Shown piece after piece: positions 7,932-15,155 of a stretch of DNA of 64,000 bases. The position numbers and the translations under genes were made by a program. Position 1 is the stretch's first letter. Each line of letters begins with the position of its first letter. The notes beneath the pieces are model-generated. The model was not told where the DNA came from, ran no database searches, and was given only the letters and a program-made list of their open reading frames with translations. This DNA is from Ignavibacteriota bacterium (GTDB taxonomy: Bacteria > Bacteroidota > Ignavibacteria > Tepidaquicellales > Tepidaquicellaceae), in contig JACREY010000005.1 in NCBI GenBank assembly GCA_016218085.1, positions 1 through 64,000 on the forward strand. Reading direction: 5' to 3'.

Positions 7932-9596
7932 ATGAAAAAGTTATTCTCTACTTTGGTCATTTTTATGATTTTATTTTCGAATAAAATCTTTCCTCAGATA
8001 ACAATTCAATATGTAAAGCTTGACGCAAATAATATAAGCTCGTATTTCATAAATAACGGGTTATTTGACAGAGACCCGACAGTTCAGAACTCACCGGGTT
8101 TTGAATGGCCGAAGGGTTCAAGCAAGCACGCAATTTTTTCCACAGGTCTGACACTTGCGGGAAGGGTTGACGGGCTTATCCGCATGGCAGCTTGTAAGTA
8201 TGAAAGCGAATATGCCCCCGGATACTGCAACGACAGCATTCCGTACACAAATACAAACTTTAAAGTTTATAAAGTATCGAGAGGAGACAACCAGAATACA
8301 AATCCCGACTGGGCGAACTGGGGGCTGATGGTGCCTTACGGCGCACCTTATGTGGACGTGAACCTGAACGGCATATATGAGCCGGCGATAGACACTCCTG
8401 GTGTCCGCAATGCCGCATCCACAATTTTTCTTTGCATGACCGATGGATTCGCGTCACTGCACACAGGAAACAACAGTTTTGGGGGCGGCACACGACCGCT
8501 ATATGCCGAAATTCATATGACTGCCTGGGCATATACACAGCTTGCATATGCAGATATGCAGTTCATCAAATTCGAAATTATTAACAATGGTAAAAAGCCC
8601 TGGACGAATTTTTTTGCGGCGGTCACCTGCGACCCAGACCTCGGGCAGGCAGAAGACGATTATCTTTGCTGTGATACAATCAGGAATCTTGGTATATGCT
8701 ATAATGCAGACTCAGTGGACGGATATGGAGGGGGATACACATACGGGTTAAACCCGCCCGCATCGGGAATAAAGATTTTAAAGGGTTTGATAAATAAATC
8801 CATTATTCCCTATGTTGCACTTGGAATGACATCATTTAATTTTTGCACTAATACGACAGGTGCTCCCCCGCCCTGCGAAGCATTTCCCGGGGGTCAGCCT
8901 ATAGGTGCATATTATTTTATGAAGGGATTTAAAAAAGATTCTTCCAACTGGATGGATAGGTCGCAACCATTGCCCCAGTATCATAAGAAAACAAAATTCT
9001 GTTATTACGGTGACCCTGAAACGAATCTCGGCTGGACGGAAAGAAAAGGATGGGTACAAAACTGCATGGGTGATTCCGGAATGGTTTCAAATATTAATCC
9101 ATCCGGTGACAGGACTTTTACTTTGGGCTGCGGCGCGCACAGTTTTAATTTTTTACCCGGAGACACCCAGACTGTTTACATTTGCCAGATGGTTGCAAGG
9201 GGGACGAGCAATGTAAATTCGGTAACAAAGCTTAAGCAGCTTGCAGATGTTGCGCAGAATTTATACAACAGTAATTTTACAATAGGGGTAAGGCAGATTT
9301 CTTCTGTAGTACCGGAGAAACATGCGCTGTTTCAGAATTACCCGAATCCGTTTAATCCTTCGACAAATATCAAATATCAAATAACAGATAACAAAATTGT
9401 ATCATTGAAGATTTTTGATTTAAGCGGGAAAGAAGTTGCCGTTCTTGTTAACCAGAGGCAGGCTCCGGGGACTTATGAAGTAACCTGGAATGCCCGCCAC
9501 GGCGGGTCTTCGACGCTGCCGAGCGGAGTGTATTACTGCCGGATGTCGGTTGCGAATCAGCATTTAGAAACAAGAAAGTTGGTTTTGATGAAATAA
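7932..9596 (+). CDS. Unknown secreted protein with T9SS sorting domain
   Basis: 554 residues with a signal peptide (MKKLFSTLVIFMILFSNKIFPQ). Residues ~25-440 are not a recognised repeat or enzyme family. They are rich in Cys, Gly and aromatic residues and include APYVDVNLNGIYEPAIDTPG, a calcium-loop-like D.N.NG.Y.P segment, and TVYICQMVARGTSNVNSVTKLKQLADVAQNLY near the end, a pattern seen in large secreted proteins of this lineage. The sorting domain starts KHALFQNYPNPFNPSTNIKY and ends TRKLVLMK. It shares an identical 65-base segment with the preceding gene. A strong AAAGGAG Shine-Dalgarno precedes ATG 7932. Confidence 0.8.
   Translation: MKKLFSTLVIFMILFSNKIFPQITIQYVKLDANNISSYFINNGLFDRDPTVQNSPGFEWPKGSSKHAIFSTGLTLAGRVDGLIRMAACKYESEYAPGYCNDSIPYTNTNFKVYKVSRGDNQNTNPDWANWGLMVPYGAPYVDVNLNGIYEPAIDTPGVRNAASTIFLCMTDGFASLHTGNNSFGGGTRPLYAEIHMTAWAYTQLAYADMQFIKFEIINNGKKPWTNFFAAVTCDPDLGQAEDDYLCCDTIRNLGICYNADSVDGYGGGYTYGLNPPASGIKILKGLINKSIIPYVALGMTSFNFCTNTTGAPPPCEAFPGGQPIGAYYFMKGFKKDSSNWMDRSQPLPQYHKKTKFCYYGDPETNLGWTERKGWVQNCMGDSGMVSNINPSGDRTFTLGCGAHSFNFLPGDTQTVYICQMVARGTSNVNSVTKLKQLADVAQNLYNSNFTIGVRQISSVVPEKHALFQNYPNPFNPSTNIKYQITDNKIVSLKIFDLSGKEVAVLVNQRQAPGTYEVTWNARHGGSSTLPSGVYYCRMSVANQHLETRKLVLMK
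9465..9529 (+). repeat. 65-bp repeat with palindromic core, copy 2
   Basis: Exact copy of 7708-7772, in the same frame and the same position of the sorting domain. The neighbouring parts of the two sorting domains differ clearly, so the identity is local. Confidence 0.9.
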
Positions 9597-9664
9597 AGAA
9601 AAATAAATTGCTTTTTAGAATATAATCTTTATATTTATGTATAGAAGTTATATCAGAGGAGTAT

Positions 9665-10522
9665 ATGAAAATAAAAAGAGCAGTTAAGGAAGTTTTTCTT
9701 TTGTGTGCAGGGGTGCTGTCTGCAGGTTTCGGTTTGAGGGGGTTTCTACTCCCGAATAATTTCATAGACGGGGGAGCAGTGGGGATTTCTCTTTTGATTT
9801 CGGAGGTTTCTGGATTTTCCCTTTCGTATCTTTTGATTCTGGTGAATCTTCCATTCATTCTGCTCGGAATTAAAACCATTAGCAGGGGTTTTGCATTGAA
9901 AACTGCGGTGAGCATTTTATTGCTGTCAGTTGCCGTTGCTTTTTTTCCATATCCCCAGATTACATCGGATAAGCTGCTAGTTGCAGTATTCGGAGGATTA
10001 TTTCTCGGTACGGGAATCGGGCTTGCTGTGAGGGGAGGAGGTGTGATAGACGGTACGGAAGTTTTAGCGATTAACCTTAGCAAAAAAACCGGGCTTACAA
10101 TCGGGGATATTATTTTTATTATCAACATAATTATCTTTTCGACAGCGGCATACCTGCTTTCGGTTGAGACAGCTTTGTATTCAATTCTGACTTATTTGTC
10201 CGCATCAAAATCGGTTGATTTTGTTATAGAAGGAATTGAAGAATATCTTGGGGTAACGATAATTTCGGATAAGTCCGAACTTGTTCGCCGTGCAATTATA
10301 AACGTAATGGGAAACGGAGTTACAATCTTCAAAGGAGAAAAGGGATACGGGAAACACCTGGTGAACGAAGGAGGCACGGATATTTTATATACTGTACTTT
10401 CAAGACTGGAAGTAAGTAAATTAAAAAACCTTATTGAAGAAATAGATACAGATGCATTTGTGACAATGCACAGTATCAAGGATACTAAGGGTGGTATGAT
10501 AAAAAAGAAATTTAAAGTGTAA
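9665..10522 (+). CDS. YitT family membrane protein
   Basis: The 285-residue protein opens with five or six hydrophobic helices (residues ~10-190) carrying the family pattern GFGLRGFLLPNNFIDGGAVGISLLIS and GGLFLGTGIGLAVRGGGVIDGTEVLA. The soluble C-terminal ~90 residues (VTIISDKSELVRRAI...GVTIFKGEKGYG...LYTVLSRLEVSKLKNLIEEIDTDAFVTM) match the DUF2179 domain. This is the usual YitT_membrane plus DUF2179 architecture and length. The transported substrate of the family is not established. A good AGAGGAG precedes ATG 9665, and a strong terminator follows. Confidence 0.9.
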   Translation: MKIKRAVKEVFLLCAGVLSAGFGLRGFLLPNNFIDGGAVGISLLISEVSGFSLSYLLILVNLPFILLGIKTISRGFALKTAVSILLLSVAVAFFPYPQITSDKLLVAVFGGLFLGTGIGLAVRGGGVIDGTEVLAINLSKKTGLTIGDIIFIINIIIFSTAAYLLSVETALYSILTYLSASKSVDFVIEGIEEYLGVTIISDKSELVRRAIINVMGNGVTIFKGEKGYGKHLVNEGGTDILYTVLSRLEVSKLKNLIEEIDTDAFVTMHSIKDTKGGMIKKKFKV

Positions 10523-10541
10523 GCATTCTCACAAAAAAACA

Positions 10542-10567
10542 AAAAACCCGTCCACGACGGGTTTTTA
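10542..10567. terminator. Bidirectional intrinsic terminator
   Basis: AAAAACCCGTC-CAC-GACGGGTTTTT is a perfect 11-base stem with T-tracts on both strands. It separates the plus-strand YitT gene from the convergent minus-strand gene at 10638. Confidence 0.92.
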
Positions 10568-10637
10568 ATTTTTATATTCTTATTTTATAAGCATTCCCGA
10601 TGTTCTTTGCTACCGGGACATAAGAAAATATCTACTG

Positions 10638-11450
10638 TTATTTTACTAACATCATTTTTCTTGTCTGGTTGAAGTCCTTGGTTTCAAATGAATAAAAATA
10701 AATACCGCTTGAGTATTTTGCAGCATTCCATTTTATTTCATAAGTACCCGCCGAAAGATTTTCATTAACAAGAGTTTCAATAACTTTTCCCGTTAAATCG
10801 AATATTTTGATTTTCACAGGGGAAGTTTTTGCAACGTCGAATTTAATATTTGTTTCAGGGTTAAAAGGATTAGGATAATTCTGAGAAACAGAGAACACTG
10901 CCGGAACATTGCTGTTCACGGGTTCTATGCCGACCGAATTTTTTACAATAATTCTTTTATTCGGTGACCAGTTCCAGTCGTCACCGCTTGCTGAGCCATC
11001 GCTGTTTGTTGCAAGACCCGTTGCGTACAGAGTATCAGTTCCCGCAACCGAAGGAGCCGTATAATTAAACTGGACGGTAACGCTTCCGGAGGGCATCGGA
11101 ATATTAGTATTATTTGTAAGCTCTCCGCTAATAAGCGAAAGGGTGCTCGATACAGGGCTAAGCGTTCCGTTTTTAGCTGCGATATTCAGTCCTGCCCCAT
11201 TTTTACTTGATTTGGAAATCGTAAGTGTATAAAGTGCTGTCTGGCTTTTAACAACTGAATCGGGTCCTGTGATTGTTACCTGCACTTCGGTATTCGGTGC
11301 CGCATCATGGCAGGAACAACCTGCTGTAGAAGTTTTCTTTGTTCTGCCCGTAAATCCAGCGGTAAATGAGTACAGATATGCAGAAAGTGAAGTCAGGAAA
11401 ATTACCACAACTGCCGTTGCAATAAATTTTTTTGTTGATATTTTTTTCAT
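10638..11450 (-). CDS. Choice-of-anchor V-like secreted protein with T9SS tail
   Basis: The 270-residue protein has a signal/membrane segment (residues ~8-28), then GCSCHDAAPNTEVQVTITGPDSV and an immunoglobulin-like beta domain ending GDDWNWSPNKRIIV, which matches the choice-of-anchor V (Reeler-like) family. The sorting domain is FSVSQNYPNPFNPETNIKF ... TRKMMLVK. The C-x-C-H near the mature N-terminus resembles a haem site but is one residue short of CxxCH, so haem binding is not claimed. A haem-binding CxxCH protein is encoded divergently 149 bases away, an association that may be functional. AAGGAG lies just upstream of the start. Confidence 0.8.
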   Translation of the reverse strand: MKKISTKKFIATAVVVIFLTSLSAYLYSFTAGFTGRTKKTSTAGCSCHDAAPNTEVQVTITGPDSVVKSQTALYTLTISKSSKNGAGLNIAAKNGTLSPVSSTLSLISGELTNNTNIPMPSGSVTVQFNYTAPSVAGTDTLYATGLATNSDGSASGDDWNWSPNKRIIVKNSVGIEPVNSNVPAVFSVSQNYPNPFNPETNIKFDVAKTSPVKIKIFDLTGKVIETLVNENLSAGTYEIKWNAAKYSSGIYFYSFETKDFNQTRKMMLVK

Positions 11451-11598
11451 TTGTTTTACTCCTTTTTATTATTAATATTTTATAACAAAAATTTTTCATA
11501 AAAGTTGAGAAAAAGCAGCATTGAAATTAAATCGTATAAAATCCGTTTTGATACTAAAAAACAAGTAAATATAAACCCTTGAATTAATTAATTGTATT

Positions 11599-12060
11599 AT
11601 GAAGAAACTCAGAAAATACTCTTTTGTCTTATTAATATTATTCATAATATTACTTCAGTTTGTTAAACCCGATACGGGAAATCCGCCTGAAGATAAGGAT
11701 AAATTCATTACAGAGCACATTAAGATACCGTACAATGTATATTTGAAACTTGAAGCAGCGTGTTTTGATTGTCACTCAAACAGAACGAAATGGCCGTGGT
11801 ACAGTAAAATATCACCCGTGGTATATCTGATAGACCACGATGTTAAGGAAGGCAGAAGGGAGTTGAATTTTTCGGAATGGGGAAATTACGATAGGAAGAA
11901 AATGATAAAAAAGCTAGATGAAATAGAAAAAGAAGTCGGAGAGGGAGAAATGCCGCCCGGAATTTACAAACCGTTGCATCCCGAAGCCAAATTAACAGAC
12001 AGCGACAGAAAGATTATTTCGGACTGGGCGAAAACCTCAAAAGAAAATCTGTCGAAGTAA
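11599..12060 (+). CDS. Haem-binding domain protein (CxxCH)
   Basis: 153 residues with an N-terminal membrane anchor or signal (about residues 5-22). The core ACFDCHSNRTKWPWYSKISPVVYLIDHDVKEGRRELNFSEW contains a single CFDCH haem c motif and the WPWYS..SPV.YL...HDV..GR..LNFSEW signature of the Haem_bd family. A later MPP..YKPLHPEAKLTD.....I..W segment is also typical, with its Met a possible distal ligand. It is expected in the periplasm as a small electron-transfer or haem-sensing protein. It is divergent from the anchor-V gene and ends 12 bases from the convergent cysteine-synthase-family gene. Confidence 0.85.
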   Translation: MKKLRKYSFVLLILFIILLQFVKPDTGNPPEDKDKFITEHIKIPYNVYLKLEAACFDCHSNRTKWPWYSKISPVVYLIDHDVKEGRRELNFSEWGNYDRKKMIKKLDEIEKEVGEGEMPPGIYKPLHPEAKLTDSDRKIISDWAKTSKENLSK

Positions 12061-12072
12061 AAATATTCAAAT

Positions 12073-13194
12073 TTAATTGCTTCTCATTCTTCTCGGACAG
12101 GGAGGAAGTTCAACCACATCAAGTCCTTCGTAATTTGTATCAATGCAGGTTAACGGGTCACAGCAGGTGTGACACACTCTTTTATATGCTCCGAATCCCC
12201 GCAATTCAACATCCTTAGAGAGAAAATCATGTTTAACGGTTTCTGTTTTCAGAAGGTCAGTGCTTAAATATTTTTTATTATCATCGGGAAAAACCGTAAC
12301 CACGACAGCATCGCCGCCGAGTTCATTCTGAATTTTCAATGCTCCTATAAAATTTGCTCCGGAAGAAATGCCAACGCCTATTCCCAGTTCAGCGGCAAGT
12401 TTTTGCGCCATTATTATTGCGTCCCCGTCATCTACGCTTACGACATGGTCGAGCGATTTAAGGTTGACAATCGAGGGAATAAATTCGTCTGATATTCCCT
12501 GTATTCTGTGCTTGCCGACTTTATATCCCGTTGTCAGAGTGGGTGAATTAGCCGGTTCGAGCGGATGGATTTTCACGGACGGGTGTATTTGTTTCAGGTA
12601 TTTTCCGACACCCATAATTGTACCGCCCGTTCCGACTCCCGCTATGAATGCATCAGGTATAAGTGAACGGAATCTGAGCTGCCACCAGAGTTCAGGTCCT
12701 GTTGTTTCAAAATGCGCCTCGCAGTTATCCTCATTGGAAAACTGTCTGGGAAGAAAAGTATTCTCATTTTTCTTTGCATATTCCTCCGCCCTGCTGATGC
12801 TTCCCAGGAAACCTCCTTCATCCTTGCTTACGAGGTTGATTTTTGCACCGAGGCTTTTAATAAGTTCGATTCTCTCGCGGCTCATCCAGTCGGGCATATA
12901 TATAGTTACATTATGTCCGAGTGCCCTGCCGATTGCAGAAAAGGAAATACCGGTATTTCCGCTTGTGGCCTCAAGAATTTCATTTCCCGGTTTTATATGT
13001 CCTTTAGCGTAGGCATTTTTAATAATATGCAAAGCCATGCGGTCTTTTATGCTGCCTGTCATATTAAGGTTTTCTGCCTTGGCATATATAGTACGGGGTT
13101 TGTTTTTGTAATTTAACTGAATTGCCAGCAGAGGAGTATTCCCGATAAGGTGGGATATTCCGTGAATTTTCAGCTCTAATGTACCGGTTGTCAT
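12073..13194 (-). CDS. PLP-dependent cysteine synthase/CBS-family enzyme with Cys-rich tail
   Basis: 373 residues. IGNTPL, then [16 protein letters not shown] (the PLP lysine is in SIKDR), [19 protein letters not shown] and [17 protein letters not shown] are the hallmarks of O-acetylserine sulfhydrylase and cystathionine beta-synthase enzymes. The usual NPxGS in front of the lysine motif is NMTGS here. After the catalytic core (about residue 310) comes an unusual tail with CHTCC, C and C residues ([13 protein letters not shown] ... LPPCPRR) in place of a CBS regulatory pair, which may bind metal or control activity by redox. It probably acts in cytosolic sulfur amino-acid metabolism; the acceptor substrate is not predictable. 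It stands alone in its direction apart from the lipoprotein gene upstream. Confidence 0.85.
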   Translation of the reverse strand: MTTGTLELKIHGISHLIGNTPLLAIQLNYKNKPRTIYAKAENLNMTGSIKDRMALHIIKNAYAKGHIKPGNEILEATSGNTGISFSAIGRALGHNVTIYMPDWMSRERIELIKSLGAKINLVSKDEGGFLGSISRAEEYAKKNENTFLPRQFSNEDNCEAHFETTGPELWWQLRFRSLIPDAFIAGVGTGGTIMGVGKYLKQIHPSVKIHPLEPANSPTLTTGYKVGKHRIQGISDEFIPSIVNLKSLDHVVSVDDGDAIIMAQKLAAELGIGVGISSGANFIGALKIQNELGGDAVVVTVFPDDNKKYLSTDLLKTETVKHDFLSKDVELRGFGAYKRVCHTCCDPLTCIDTNYEGLDVVELPPCPRRMRSN

Positions 13195-13224
13195 ATTTAA
13201 AAAATTATTTTTTATTAATAAATT

Positions 13225-14181
13225 TTAATGTATCCCCTGTTCGCGCCGCATCTTTTGCGGTCTCTGTGACCTGTCGGGAAGTACGGATAATTTTTTACTT
13301 GCGATTATTTTATTTTCCCTCTTATCCCATATTTCAAGAAGAAGTGTTCCGAAATTTCTGTCTTCGGGGTCGAACTCTTCAAAATCGGTTTGTTCCGGTT
13401 TATGCTTTATGAATTCGCTTCTTGATAAAACATTTCTGAAAAATTTATTTACTGAATCTGCAAATACCAAATCCGCAGATTCCTCTTTAATATATTTTCC
13501 TTTTGAATCTTTTATTTTAAAAACCAATTCTTTTGATGCAGGAGTTTCATTTCCCGAATAAATTTCGAAAAAGATATTTACGTCACTTAGTTTTGAGATA
13601 TTATTTGTTACGAGAGGCGTAATATCCTTCCTGCCATTTTCGCTTACATTGTAATTTGAAAGGACCATAACATCGCTGCAGGAATATGCATCAGAGCTGA
13701 AGTTTTTTACTGTCAGGTCATTTTTTTTCCTGTAATATTTTCCGGCGTTGTTATCGGAAATTTTAATTTCAAGCCTGTATTTACCCGGGTTAACATAATA
13801 GCTGTAGAAATAGTATCTCGATTCTCTTGAGATTTTTTTCATTTCCCCCTCGGTATAGGAAGCCAAAACATCATAATTCTTTAAGATTGAAGCGGAGCTG
13901 TCGGTTCCGGTTAGCGATACGGATATGTTCAGTTTCATTTCGTAAAAACCGTTTGCCCCGGTTTTTTTAAAAAGAATATTTTCCGCGGGTATGCTGAGAT
14001 ATATATCCAGTCTGGGTTTCAGGCTGTCATAATCGTAAAACACAAGCGGGTCCGCATAAAACCTGTCCCTTTCATACAGGAAATAATACTCTGGGCTATC
14101 CATCATATCCAATGGGGGCGTGCAGGAGAAAAAAGCCATCAAAAATATAAATACAGAAAAAAATAAATTGTACCTTTTCAT
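13225..14181 (-). CDS. GWxTD-like N-terminal-domain lipoprotein
   Basis: 318 residues. The N-terminus MKRYNLFFSVFIFLMAFFSC ends in a lipobox-like FFSC, so it is a likely lipoprotein. RLDIYLSIPAENILFKKTGANGFYEMKLNISVSL....GKYRLEIKISDNNAGKYYRK.....VKNF resembles the N-terminal beta domain of GWxTD-domain proteins from this phylum. The second, GWxTD-bearing half of that family is missing: the protein ends soon after a further beta domain with no GW.TD motif. It may be a short relative or a half-protein. The 30-base gap to the downstream enzyme gene allows cotranscription. Confidence 0.55.
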   Translation of the reverse strand: MKRYNLFFSVFIFLMAFFSCTPPLDMMDSPEYYFLYERDRFYADPLVFYDYDSLKPRLDIYLSIPAENILFKKTGANGFYEMKLNISVSLTGTDSSASILKNYDVLASYTEGEMKKISRESRYYFYSYYVNPGKYRLEIKISDNNAGKYYRKKNDLTVKNFSSDAYSCSDVMVLSNYNVSENGRKDITPLVTNNISKLSDVNIFFEIYSGNETPASKELVFKIKDSKGKYIKEESADLVFADSVNKFFRNVLSRSEFIKHKPEQTDFEEFDPEDRNFGTLLLEIWDKRENKIIASKKLSVLPDRSQRPQKMRREQGIH

Positions 14182-14274
14182 AAAAAATTAAAAAATATTA
14201 TCCGGTAAAATATTATAAATTTAGGACAGAAAAAACGTTAAAAGCGGATTTGGGAAGAATCAGGGGAAAAAAAT

Positions 14275-14330
14275 AAGAACCTGTCTGCAAGGAGTCGAAT
14301 TTTAAGGAATTTATGCAAACAGGTTCTTTT
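14275..14330 (-). terminator. Intrinsic terminator behind the 14363 lipoprotein gene
   Basis: AAGAACCTGT and ACAGGTTCTT form a 10-base stem around a 34-base loop that itself has TGCA/TGCA ends. On the minus strand the stem runs into a T-rich stretch, as expected for the end of the 14363 gene; a T4 also follows on the plus strand. Confidence 0.7.
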
Positions 14331-14362
14331 GTTACGAACAGAGAACTTTTTATTATGCAATA

Positions 14363-14722
14363 TTAATTTTGCTGCATTGGTATTGTTACATTGGCTTTTC
14401 CATCCGAGACCAGCCTTATAGTGACTGTTTTAGTCCGATAACCATCTTTACTGCACTGCACCTGAATTTCCTGCGGATCCTGTATCAGGTAATAAGACTG
14501 AATATTAAAATATCCGTTTTTATCGGTTTTTATTGTATCGATTCCGGGTATGGTTATGATTGCCGCATCAGAAACGCCGCTGAAAGAAATTTCATCGATA
14601 GCATAGCCGCTAATCTGGCTTGAACCGTAGTCGGTCGAGCCAATAGATGAAGGATCACATCCAAAAAGCATCATCGAAAAGAAGAATAGGATTAAAAGGG
14701 CTACATAATATTTGATTTTCAT
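14363..14722 (-). CDS. Small lipoprotein with carboxypeptidase-regulatory-like domain
   Basis: 119 residues. MKIKYYVALLILFFFSMMLFGC is a lipoprotein signal with a good LFGC lipobox. The rest (SGYAIDEISFSGVSDAAIITIPGIDTIKTDKNGYFNI...VQCSKDGYRTKTVTIRL) follows the CarboxypepD_reg/Big pattern G.V.D..T...V..A.V......T.T...G.F.......V....GY. This all-beta fold is common in envelope proteins as a stalk or binding module. No partner is evident; it has its own terminator downstream. Confidence 0.7.
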   Translation of the reverse strand: MKIKYYVALLILFFFSMMLFGCDPSSIGSTDYGSSQISGYAIDEISFSGVSDAAIITIPGIDTIKTDKNGYFNIQSYYLIQDPQEIQVQCSKDGYRTKTVTIRLVSDGKANVTIPMQQN

Positions 14723-15155
14723 ATATAATAATAAATTTTAAAATTCGACTGAAAGTTATGTTAAGTAATTCTTTACAAAATTGCGAATATTATAATCTTT
14801 TTGCATTAACCCGTTGTAAATAAAAGTAACAAATTGTAATAGTCTTTTTTAGTAAAGTTCCACTATATTTTGATAGAACATTTTTCAGATTTATATACAA
14901 ACAAATAATATGCCAAACAAAACATCAAATTGAACATTTAAGGTATATGTATATTTAAAAAATATTCATTTATTCTCATAATGAGAATAAATAGTCTCAA
15001 AATGATACAAAAATTGATAATGGCATCAATTATTATTTAAAATATCTTTGATTTTCAATAAAAATGATACTTTTTTTTCTGAGTTTTTGGGTATGTTATT
15101 TGCAATTTTAAATAAAATATTCAAAAAATTATCTTAATGTCAGGGGGGCAAGATA
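14723..15155. other. Long AT-rich divergent intergenic region
   Basis: 433 bases between the minus-strand lipoprotein gene and the plus-strand glycosidase gene. No ORF or known RNA was seen. It contains the 21-bp palindrome at 14970-14990 and several TGATA/TATCA-like words, and ends with an unusually strong AGGGGGG Shine-Dalgarno before ATG 15156. Its length and dyad suggest promoter control of one or both neighbours. Confidence 0.5.
14970..14990. promoter_or_regulatory. Perfect 21-bp palindrome, candidate operator
   Basis: TTATTCTCAT-A-ATGAGAATAA is an exact 10-1-10 inverted repeat located 165 bases upstream of ATG 15156. The size and AT-rich symmetric form fit binding sites of dimeric regulators such as the Fur/PerR group, but no regulator of that kind is encoded in the window. 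Confidence 0.55.

Noticed and set aside
9448-10128. 226-codon minus-strand frame opposite the YitT gene
   Set aside because: It is low-complexity in the antisense of a conserved membrane-protein gene, lacks a start signal and crosses two real genes.
11305-11450. CSCH in the anchor-V protein as a haem c site
   Set aside because: Haem c attachment needs CxxCH; here only one residue separates the cysteines. The motif fits the anchor-V family better.
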